DNA of 21,573 nucleotides from DAOTZU01 sp034433995 (GTDB lineage Bacteria; Chloroflexota; Anaerolineae; UBA1429), in NCBI GenBank assembly GCA_034433995.1, contig DAOTZU010000027.1:1-21573 (forward strand), written 5' to 3'. The notes below the pieces were generated by a model that was not told the DNA's origin, ran no database searches, and worked only from the letters and a program-made list of their open reading frames with translations. Of this stretch, positions 15,525 through 21,573 are shown one piece after another; the stretch's first letter is position 1, and each line of letters begins with the position of its first letter. Both the position numbers and the translations under genes were made by a program.

Positions 15525-16674
15525 GTATCAGGTGCTGATCACGTTGATCGTCTGCTATGTGTTGTTGGTGGCGTGGTTCAACCTGCGCACCATGATCCGC
15601 TTGCCGACCGGCGATGCCCTGCCCCAACCGTTGCCGCTGGTTTCGGTGCTCCTGCCGGCGCGCAACGAGGCGCGCAACATCGGGCCGTGTTTGGCTTCCT
15701 TGTTGGCGCAGGATTATCCCAATCTAGAGATCTTCGTCTTGGATGATGATTCCACGGACGATACTGCGCGCATCGCGCAAGAGTACGCTGCGCGCTGCGC
15801 GCGCGTGCGCGTCATCAGTGGTCAACCCTTGCCGGCGGGATGGCACGGCAAGGCGTGGGCCTGCCATCAGCTCGCCCAAGAAGCCAAGGGGGAATGGCTC
15901 CTTTTTGTGGATGCCGATACGCGCCATCGCCCCAACGCTGTCTCGGCGGCGTTGGCGGCTGCCTCGGCCCGCGGCCTGGACCTGGTGAGCCTCCTGCCCG
16001 ACATGGCCCTGGAGACCTTTGGCCTGCGGGTGATCATGGCCATCATCCCCTTTGTCTTTGTCGGCTGCGTGCCCCACATCGCTTTTACCCGGAGCCGTTG
16101 GCCGCTCTTGGCGGGGGCCATCGGGCCCTTCATGCTCTTTCGCCGCGAGGTGTACGAACGTTTGGGCGGGCACGAGGCGGTGCGGGCGGATATTGTGGAG
16201 GACGTGTTCATCGCCCGCCAGGTCAAAAGGGTGGGCGGGCGCATCGCCTTGGCCGATGGCGTGGATGTGCTGCGGGTCGAATTCTATCGCGATTTCGGCG
16301 AGGCGTGGCATGGCCTGAGCAAGAGCGCCTTTCCCGCGCTCAATTATTCGTTGCTGGCTTTGCTGGTGGCTTTGGCCGCCTTTGCGGCGGTCTTTTTGGG
16401 GCCCTATATCTCCCTCTACAACGCTTGGCACACCCATCGTGCCGATCTGTGGCATTTGGGCTTGCCTGTGTTACAAATCGCCCTCACGTGGCTGGCGATG
16501 GCCTTGATCCATCGGCGCTTCCGCATCCCGCCGTGGTATGCCCCCCTGAGCCTGTTGACCATCTTGGCGGCCATCCTTTTTGCCATGGATTCCGTCGCCA
16601 ATAGCCTTTGGGGCACCGGCGTGGAATGGAAAGGGCGAACGTACCAATTCCGCGCTCCCGCCGCTCGCCGCTAA
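15514..16674 (+). CDS. membrane-bound family 2 glycosyltransferase (CrtQ/HpnI-like)
   Basis: A 386-residue GT-A glycosyltransferase. An N-terminal membrane helix (about 8-23) precedes the GT2 domain with SVLLPARNEARNI (44-56), VLDDDS (75-80), the metal-binding DAD (133-135) and an acidic VED (228-230, probable catalytic base region). Three hydrophobic segments at the C-terminus (about 278-300, 314-330 and 343-362) anchor it to the membrane. Such proteins glycosylate lipids, carotenoids or hopanoids. Its start codon overlaps the end of the PlsY-like gene (15514-15524), so the two are translationally coupled, which suggests one pathway making an acylated glycolipid. The shared pathway is inference. 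No carotenoid genes are nearby to support a carotenoid substrate. Confidence 0.85.
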   Translation: MSAEYQVLITLIVCYVLLVAWFNLRTMIRLPTGDALPQPLPLVSVLLPARNEARNIGPCLASLLAQDYPNLEIFVLDDDSTDDTARIAQEYAARCARVRVISGQPLPAGWHGKAWACHQLAQEAKGEWLLFVDADTRHRPNAVSAALAAASARGLDLVSLLPDMALETFGLRVIMAIIPFVFVGCVPHIAFTRSRWPLLAGAIGPFMLFRREVYERLGGHEAVRADIVEDVFIARQVKRVGGRIALADGVDVLRVEFYRDFGEAWHGLSKSAFPALNYSLLALLVALAAFAAVFLGPYISLYNAWHTHRADLWHLGLPVLQIALTWLAMALIHRRFRIPPWYAPLSLLTILAAILFAMDSVANSLWGTGVEWKGRTYQFRAPAARR

Positions 16675-16687
16675 ACCTTCCGAACCC

Positions 16688-16716
16688 TTGAAGCCTCTTG
16701 ACAGTTGTGGTATCCT
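16688..16716 (+). promoter_or_regulatory. extended -10 promoter for the S9 peptidase gene
   Basis: TTGAAG (16688-16693) is followed after 17 bp by TATCCT (16711-16716), which is preceded by TGG, an extended -10. A start near 16723 would give a leader of about 23 nt. The better-looking TTGACA at 16698 has no -10 at the right distance. Confidence 0.5.
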
Positions 16717-16743
16717 TGAGCTGAGGAACACCTGTCAAGGAGG
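16694..16743 (+). promoter_or_regulatory. inverted repeat around the S9 peptidase promoter and ribosome site
   Basis: CTTGACAG (16697-16704) is repeated inverted as CTGTCAAG (16732-16739). Flanking CCT and AGG extend the stem with one bulged base. The right arm includes the ribosome site AAGGAGG (16737-16743), while the -10 box lies between the arms. It could be a two-half-site operator on DNA. In read-through RNA from the glycosyltransferase gene it could instead be a hairpin hiding the ribosome site. Confidence 0.45.
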
Positions 16744-16745
16744 CT

Positions 16746-18638
16746 ATGTTGTTTAACGCGCATCTTTTGCCTTATGGCCTGTGGCCCAGCCCTTTGACGC
16801 CCGCCGCCCTGGCTCAAGGGCGACGCTTGAGCGACCTGGCCTGGGATAGCGATGGACGGCGCCTGGTCTGGTTGGAGGGGCGCTCCGACCGAGGCGTGGC
16901 CGTGGTGGCCGGTTTGGAGGGAGACGCCCCCCGCGACCTGGGCGGCGCGCTCTCGATCCGCGCGCGCGTGGGCTATGGCGGCGGGAACCTCACGGCGGCC
17001 CACGAGCAGCTGTACTTTGTGGCCGAGGGGCGACTGTATCGCCAATCCCTGGCGGTGGGTGAGGCCAAGGCCATCACGCCCGCCTTTGGCGATGCGGCCG
17101 CTCCCGCCGTCTCGCCGGATGGCCGCTGGCTGCTGCATGTCCATAGCTATGAGGGGGTGGATGGCCTGGCCGTGGTGGATTGCCAGGGCACATTATGGCC
17201 CCAGAAGCTGATCTTTGGCGACGATTTTTACATGCAGCCTGTTTGGCATCCCGCTGGACGGCATATCGCCTGGGTCTCCTGGAACTTTCCGCAGATGCCC
17301 TGGGACGGGGCCACCCTGGGGTTGGCCCGCCTAGAGTTCCCCACCGGCGGGGCACCCGTGGTCGCCGAGCGCGCTGTCGTGGCCGGCGATCGGGATACAG
17401 CCGTCTTTCAGCCCTCCTTTTCCCCCGATGGCCGTTTTTTGGCCTATGTCTCCGATGTGAGCGGTTGGGATAACCTCTATCTGTATGAGCTGGCCACCGG
17501 CCGCCAGATCCCTCTTGTGGAGGGCGCTTTTGAGGTGGGCTTGCCCGCCTGGGCCCAAGGGATGCGCACCTATGCCTGGAGCCCGGACGGAGCCACCGTG
17601 TATTACCTCCGGAACGAGGCCGGGGCGATGCGCCTGTGGCAGGTGGATGTGGCCAGCAAAAGGACGGCGCCGGTGGCCGCGCTCTCGGCCTATACCCATG
17701 TGGCCGAACCCGCGGTGGCGGCGGGGGGAGAGGTGGCGGTGATCGCCTCGGCCCCGCAGATCCCGCCGAGGGTGTTGGTTTGGGATCCCGCCAGCGACCG
17801 GGTGCGCATCATGGCCCGCGCCGAGGGCGAATCGGTCCCCGCCGAGGCGTTGAGCCGGCCCCAGGCCATCACCTGGTCCTCCGCCGAGGGCGAGATCATC
17901 CACGGGATCTACTATCCGCCCGTGGAGGGGGCGTATCGCGGCGCCGGCAAACCGCCGTTGATCGTCATGGTACACGGCGGCCCCACGGGCCAGGCGTTCT
18001 TGGGTTACTCGGCGCGCAATCAGTTCTTTGCCACGCGGGGCTATGCGGTGTTGGATGTGAACTATCGCGGCTCCAGCGGCTATGGCCGGGCCTATCGCAA
18101 CCGGTTGCGGGAACGATGGGGCATCTATGATGTGGACGATGCGGTGAGCGGCGCGCGGCACCTGGCCGGCCAAGGCCTGGTGGATGCGAACAGGATGGTC
18201 ATCATGGGCGGCAGCGCCGGCGGTTACACTGTGCTCATGGCCTTGATCCGCTACCCCGGCACCTTCAAGGCGGGGATCTGCCTTTACGGGGTGACCAATC
18301 TTTTTACCCTGGCGGCGGATACCCACAAGTTCGAACAGCGCTACCTGGATGGCCTGGTGGGTCCTTTGCCCGAGGCGGCACAGCGCTACCGCGAACGCTC
18401 GCCCATCTTTTGCGCCGAGCGGATCCAGGATCCCGTGGCCATCTTCCAGGGCGAGGAGGATCGGGTGGTGCCCAAGGCCCAGGCGGAGACCATCGTCGAG
18501 GCCCTGCGGCGCAACCGTGTGCCCCACGAGTACCATCTCTATCCGGGAGAGGGCCACGGTTGGCGCAAAAGTGAGACGATCGAGACTTTTTATCAGACGG
18601 TGTTGACTTTTTTGAGACAGTACGTTCTCTTTGCCTAG
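16746..18638 (+). CDS. S9 family peptidase (prolyl oligopeptidase / acylaminoacyl-peptidase type)
   Basis: A 630-residue serine peptidase with an N-terminal beta-propeller (about 20-370, WD-like blades such as AVSPDGRWLL, SPDGRFLAYVSD, AWSPDGATVYYL) and a C-terminal alpha/beta-hydrolase domain (about 375-630). The catalytic triad is visible: S490 in GGSAGGY, D572 in QGEEDRVVP and H604 in GEGHGW. HGGPTGQ near 415 supplies the oxyanion region. Family members cleave short peptides, often after proline, or remove N-acylated residues, in the cytoplasm. No signal peptide is seen. The ribosome site AAGGAGG ends only 2 nt before the ATG at 16746. The next codon, TTG at 16749, has better spacing, so the protein may start one residue later. 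It has its own promoter. Confidence 0.92.
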   Translation: MLFNAHLLPYGLWPSPLTPAALAQGRRLSDLAWDSDGRRLVWLEGRSDRGVAVVAGLEGDAPRDLGGALSIRARVGYGGGNLTAAHEQLYFVAEGRLYRQSLAVGEAKAITPAFGDAAAPAVSPDGRWLLHVHSYEGVDGLAVVDCQGTLWPQKLIFGDDFYMQPVWHPAGRHIAWVSWNFPQMPWDGATLGLARLEFPTGGAPVVAERAVVAGDRDTAVFQPSFSPDGRFLAYVSDVSGWDNLYLYELATGRQIPLVEGAFEVGLPAWAQGMRTYAWSPDGATVYYLRNEAGAMRLWQVDVASKRTAPVAALSAYTHVAEPAVAAGGEVAVIASAPQIPPRVLVWDPASDRVRIMARAEGESVPAEALSRPQAITWSSAEGEIIHGIYYPPVEGAYRGAGKPPLIVMVHGGPTGQAFLGYSARNQFFATRGYAVLDVNYRGSSGYGRAYRNRLRERWGIYDVDDAVSGARHLAGQGLVDANRMVIMGGSAGGYTVLMALIRYPGTFKAGICLYGVTNLFTLAADTHKFEQRYLDGLVGPLPEAAQRYRERSPIFCAERIQDPVAIFQGEEDRVVPKAQAETIVEALRRNRVPHEYHLYPGEGHGWRKSETIETFYQTVLTFLRQYVLFA

Positions 18639-18657
18639 AAGCAGCGCGCCGGCGGTT

Positions 18658-18684
18658 GCCGGCGGCGTGAGCCGGCCCGGTTTT
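18658..18684 (+). terminator. weak terminator-like hairpin after the S9 peptidase gene
   Basis: GCCGGC (18658-18663) and GCCGGC (18671-18676) form a 6-bp GC stem with a 7-nt loop, followed four bases later by TTTT (18681-18684). The short stem and displaced T-run make it a poor terminator. It may only reduce read-through into the dikinase gene, which lacks a visible promoter. Confidence 0.28.
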
Positions 18685-18707
18685 CGCCCTTTGCATCAGG
18701 TGTATCC

Positions 18708-21095
18708 ATGGCACTTTGGCGTCGCTTGGAAGAGATCTCGTTGGCCAATGTGGCCGAGTTCGGGGGCAAGGCCGCCCGCTTGGGCGAAGCACTGCACCTG
18801 GGGTGCCCCATGCCGCCGGCGGTGGTCCTCTCCACCGAGCTGTATCGGCGTTTCATGCGCCAAGGAGGGTTGCAGGGAGAGGTGGCCTCGATTCTTGCCA
18901 CCTTGCAGCCCAGCACCTTGACCCATTTCCAGGCGGCGGAGTGGGCCATCCACCAAGCCTTTGAGGTGCGCCGGGTGCCCGATCTGGTGGTGGCAACGGT
19001 GCGGGAGGCTTGGCAGGCTTTGGGCAATGTGCCTGTGGTGGTGCGCTCCTCTGCCACCAGTGAGGATAGCCCGCAACAGAGCTTTGTGGGCCAACACCTC
19101 ACCTGCCTCGATGTGCGCACCGAGAAGGATCTCATCGCTGCCGTGCTGGGGTGCTGGCGGTCTCTTTTCAGCGCCAAGGCCTTGGCTTACGCCCATCGTT
19201 TTGGCGTGGATCTTCTCGCTTCCGCCATGGCGGTGCTGATCCAGCAACAGGTCTCGCCCAGCGCCGGCGGGGCGCTTTTCACCGCCGATCCCATCAGCGG
19301 CGATCCCGATGTGTTCGTCCTGGAGGTGCAATGGGGACCGGAGGTGGGAGTGCATCGCTTGGACCCGTACAAAGACCGGCCCGGCGAGCCGCATTTCTGG
19401 AAGCAATTGCGGCGCATGGGCTTGCTTTTGGATGAGCATCATCTGGCTTATCAGACCATTGAATGGGTGGTGGTGGAGGGTGAGGTGCAGCTCTTGCGGG
19501 TGCGCCCCATGACCAAGACCCCACCATATGTGCCACCTTCGGCGGTGCAAGAAGTTGCCGCTCAAGGGCCGTTGGAATTGCTCCATCCGCCGGGGATCTC
19601 GGCGCGGGCGCTTTGTCCGTATTCGTGGTATCAGCGTAGCCGCAGCGCCGCCCTCAAGGCGGCATTCTTTCGCCGGGCCCATCCTCTCTTTTCCCTGTGG
19701 CTGGGACGGGATGATTTCTTTGTCTGTGGCTACCTCTATGTCCGCTGGCGGCGTTCGCGCCTGCCGGCCCACGATGCCCCCCTTCCGCTGTTGCCATATC
19801 TGTGGTACGCGGGGCGCCGTCTGTGGGCAGCGCGCCATTTGGATCGTGGCTTTTGGGCTTTGCGGCTCGCTGCTCGCCCTCGGCTGGACGCATTGAACCT
19901 GCAAGACTTGGGTCGCCTTTCGGCCCAAGAGCTGCGGCACCATCTCCAGGAGGTGGCGGAGCTCACCGAGGCCTTTTTGACCCAGAGCGGTTGCTTGGGC
20001 AACAGCGCTGAGGCGTTGGTCCACATCTTGGGTTGGCTGCACCAGCGCTGGTTAGGAGAGGAGGGCCAAGTGTGGGAACTGGTGCGTGGGGAAGAGGACC
20101 AACGAGCCCGGCGCGACAAAGATTTTGCCCGGGTGGCTCGCGCTTCCTATGCCACCGAGTCGGAGCGTGAGGCCGCCTTTAGGGCCGTGTTCCGGCGTCA
20201 TCGCCACTTATTCTTGCGTGGCCGCCCTTTGGAGGAGGGCCAAGATCTGGCCAACCTGCGAGAGGACGAGGCCGCGGCGCGGGCCACGTTTCACGCTTGG
20301 GCCGTTGCCGAGGGAGCCAGCCCCTCCGAAGAGCGCAGCCGGCTGCTGGCCCAAAGGGGGGCTTTGGAGCAGCGCCTTTTGGCCCGACTTGGCCCGCCGC
20401 GGCGATGGGTTTATGCGCGCCTATTGCAGCTTGCCCGGCGCTATGTTCCCCTGCGCGTCGATCGCGATGAGGCCGTGCTCCTCTCTTGGCTTTTGGAGCG
20501 CGACGCGGTGCTGGAGGTGGGCCGCCGTCTGCAGCAGGCGGGGCTCGTCACCGACGCAGAGGAGGCATTTCTCTTGACCCAGGACGAGATCTTTCGCTGG
20601 CTGGACCAAACCCTCCCCCGTGAGCAACTGGCGAGCCTTTTGGAGGAACGGCGGGCCTTGCGCCGGCGTTGGTGGCGCTATGCTCCACCGGAGGTGCTCC
20701 AAGAGAGCGAGGTGGACAAGATCTCTCTGCCCCTGGCGCCGCATGAGGAGGATGTGCTCCATGGCAGGCAAATCTCCCCCGGCATCGCCCGTGGGCGGGT
20801 GCGCATCGTGCGCACCTTGGGCGAGACGACCAACGTCCTCCCTGGCGAGGTTTTGGTCTGCCACGAGGCGCTTTTTGAGTTCAGCCCGGTTTTCGGCCTC
20901 GTGTCCGCGGTGATCACCGAGGTGGGCGGCCTGTTGGATCACTCGGCGGTGTTGATCCGCGAATATGGCATACCGGCCATCTTTGGCGTGGAGCGGGCCA
21001 CGGAACGCCTGCACACCGGCGAGGAGGTGCAGGTGGACGCTTATCGTGGTATCATCGTACGGCATTGCCCGGAACCCCAATGGGATATTCTCTAA
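18708..21095 (+). CDS. PEP-utilising-type dikinase without PEP barrel, rifampin phosphotransferase-like
   Basis: A 795-residue protein with a PPDK/PEP-synthase ATP-grasp domain at the N-terminus (about 1-290: GGKAARLGE at 19-27, VVRSSATSEDSPQQSFVGQH at 111-130, LQLLRVRPM-like end near 265) and a swivelling phosphohistidine domain at the C-terminus (about 705-795: EVGGLLDHSAVLIREYGIPAIFG, phosphoryl H745, then a VDAYRGI end). The middle 400 residues are Arg-, Leu- and His-rich and largely helical. There is no PEP/pyruvate TIM barrel. This order and length match rifampin phosphotransferase (RPH), where the middle domain binds the antibiotic. Many RPH-like proteins have unknown acceptors. The start ATG 18708 has only a weak AGGTG site. 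It would transfer the beta-phosphate of ATP through H745 to an unknown small molecule. Confidence 0.8.
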   Translation: MALWRRLEEISLANVAEFGGKAARLGEALHLGCPMPPAVVLSTELYRRFMRQGGLQGEVASILATLQPSTLTHFQAAEWAIHQAFEVRRVPDLVVATVREAWQALGNVPVVVRSSATSEDSPQQSFVGQHLTCLDVRTEKDLIAAVLGCWRSLFSAKALAYAHRFGVDLLASAMAVLIQQQVSPSAGGALFTADPISGDPDVFVLEVQWGPEVGVHRLDPYKDRPGEPHFWKQLRRMGLLLDEHHLAYQTIEWVVVEGEVQLLRVRPMTKTPPYVPPSAVQEVAAQGPLELLHPPGISARALCPYSWYQRSRSAALKAAFFRRAHPLFSLWLGRDDFFVCGYLYVRWRRSRLPAHDAPLPLLPYLWYAGRRLWAARHLDRGFWALRLAARPRLDALNLQDLGRLSAQELRHHLQEVAELTEAFLTQSGCLGNSAEALVHILGWLHQRWLGEEGQVWELVRGEEDQRARRDKDFARVARASYATESEREAAFRAVFRRHRHLFLRGRPLEEGQDLANLREDEAAARATFHAWAVAEGASPSEERSRLLAQRGALEQRLLARLGPPRRWVYARLLQLARRYVPLRVDRDEAVLLSWLLERDAVLEVGRRLQQAGLVTDAEEAFLLTQDEIFRWLDQTLPREQLASLLEERRALRRRWWRYAPPEVLQESEVDKISLPLAPHEEDVLHGRQISPGIARGRVRIVRTLGETTNVLPGEVLVCHEALFEFSPVFGLVSAVITEVGGLLDHSAVLIREYGIPAIFGVERATERLHTGEEVQVDAYRGIIVRHCPEPQWDIL

Positions 21096-21111
21096 AGAGG
21101 AAAGGAGCACC

Positions 21112-21573
21112 ATGGCATTCTTTGATCTTCCTTACGAACAGCTCATCACGTACCGTCCGCCGAGGGTGGAGCCACCCGATTTCGATACCTTCTGGGCGCA
21201 AACCCTGGCCGAGGCGCGGGCCCATCCGCTGAACGCTCGCTTTGAGCCGACGGATTATCCCCTGGAGACGATCATCTCCTACGACGTGACCTTTAACGGC
21301 TATGGTGGGCAGCCCATCAAAGGTTGGTTGAACTTGCCACGCCAGGCCCAGGGCAAGATCCCCTGCGTGGTGGAGTATATCGGTTACGGCGGCGGGCGCG
21401 GATTTCCCATCGATTGGTTGCTCTGGGCGACGGCGGGGTATGCCCATTTCATCATGGATATCCGCGGCCAAGGATCGGTGTGGCTCAAGGGCGATACGGC
21501 CGATGATGCGCCCGATGGCTCCTCGCCCCAATTTCCTGGTTTCATGACCCGCGGGATCCTCCAGCCGCGCACC
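21112..21573 (+). CDS. acetylxylan esterase / cephalosporin-C deacetylase, CE7 family (3' end missing)
   Basis: The first 154 residues of a CE7 esterase, which removes acetyl groups from acetylated xylo-oligosaccharides and similar small esters in the cytoplasm. Family landmarks are FFDLPYEQLITYRPP (3-17), PDFDTFWAQTLAEA (22-35), an EYIGYGGGRGFP oxyanion-region motif near 90 and IMDIRGQGS followed by GDTADDAPDG and PGFMTRGI. The nucleophile motif GxSQGG and the Asp/His of the triad lie beyond the window. The start is fixed by AAAGGAG (21101-21107), 4 nt upstream. It follows the dikinase by 16 bp and so is probably co-transcribed with it. It is another deacetylating enzyme in a carbohydrate-rich region. 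Confidence 0.92.
   Translation, partial: MAFFDLPYEQLITYRPPRVEPPDFDTFWAQTLAEARAHPLNARFEPTDYPLETIISYDVTFNGYGGQPIKGWLNLPRQAQGKIPCVVEYIGYGGGRGFPIDWLLWATAGYAHFIMDIRGQGSVWLKGDTADDAPDGSSPQFPGFMTRGILQPRT

Noticed and set aside
16698..16703. TTGACA as -35 for the S9 peptidase
   Set aside because: The only -10-like hexamer, TATCCT, is just 7 bp away. TTGAAG at 16688 gives the correct 17-bp spacing.
1..21573. mobile element, CRISPR array or defence system
   Set aside because: No transposase, integrase, direct-repeat array or known defence domain was seen. Genes run in ordinary metabolic order with uniform base composition.

Overview
This is a GC-rich window (about 60-65% by eye) that is densely coded. 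It has short intergenic gaps, strong AAAGGAG/GGAGG ribosome sites and an occasional TTG start. There are no rRNA genes, complete tRNAs, CRISPR arrays or transposase genes. The protein families and general style (an oligosaccharide-binding protein of the DUF3502 type, DUF4838 proteins, beta-helix hydrolases, S9 peptidase, rifampin-phosphotransferase-like dikinase) fit a heterotrophic Chloroflexota bacterium (Anaerolineae/Caldilineae-like). That assignment is inference, because no marker gene is present.

Layout. (1) 3-1379: 3' part of an ABC-transporter solute-binding protein, closed by a strong terminator at 1401-1435. (2) 1434-2909, minus strand: a GH29 alpha-L-fucosidase with its own promoter. 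(3) 2910-3192: a divergent control region with one promoter in each direction and a folded 85-nt inverted-repeat element between them. (4) 3193-14761, plus strand: nine genes with gaps of at most 85 bp, probably one operon. They are a PH-domain membrane protein, an SDR dehydrogenase, a NagB-like sugar-phosphate isomerase/deaminase homologue, a xylose-isomerase-like TIM barrel, a PIG-L deacetylase, two large DUF4838/GH163-like proteins sharing a CxCxxC motif, a Gfo/Idh/MocA oxidoreductase, and a beta-helix protein resembling GH141. (5) 14853-16674: an overlapping pair, a PlsY-like acyltransferase with substituted catalytic residues and a membrane GT2 glycosyltransferase. (6) 16746-18638: an S9 prolyl-oligopeptidase-type peptidase with its own promoter and an inverted repeat around its start. 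(7) 18708-21095: a dikinase with ATP-grasp and phosphohistidine domains but no PEP barrel, like rifampin phosphotransferase. (8) 21112 to the window end: the 5' part of a CE7 acetylxylan esterase/cephalosporin-C deacetylase.

How the genes may work together. Sections 1-4 look like a glycan-utilisation locus. The binding protein would capture an oligosaccharide. The enzymes with visible N-termini lack signal peptides and would act in the cytoplasm. GH29 and GH141-like enzymes would remove fucose or a related deoxysugar. The two DUF4838/GH163-like proteins suggest N-acetylglucosamine-containing substrate. The PIG-L deacetylase and NagB-like protein suggest deacetylation and isomerisation/deamination of an amino sugar, and the SDR, TIM-barrel and Gfo/Idh proteins would handle the released sugars. 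A fucosylated, GlcNAc-containing glycan such as an N-glycan fragment is the best guess. It is a guess from families, not a demonstrated substrate.

The points most worth following up are the NagB-like enzyme with an altered active site, the tandem DUF4838-like pair, the PlsY-like protein missing key residues, and the structured element between the divergent promoters.
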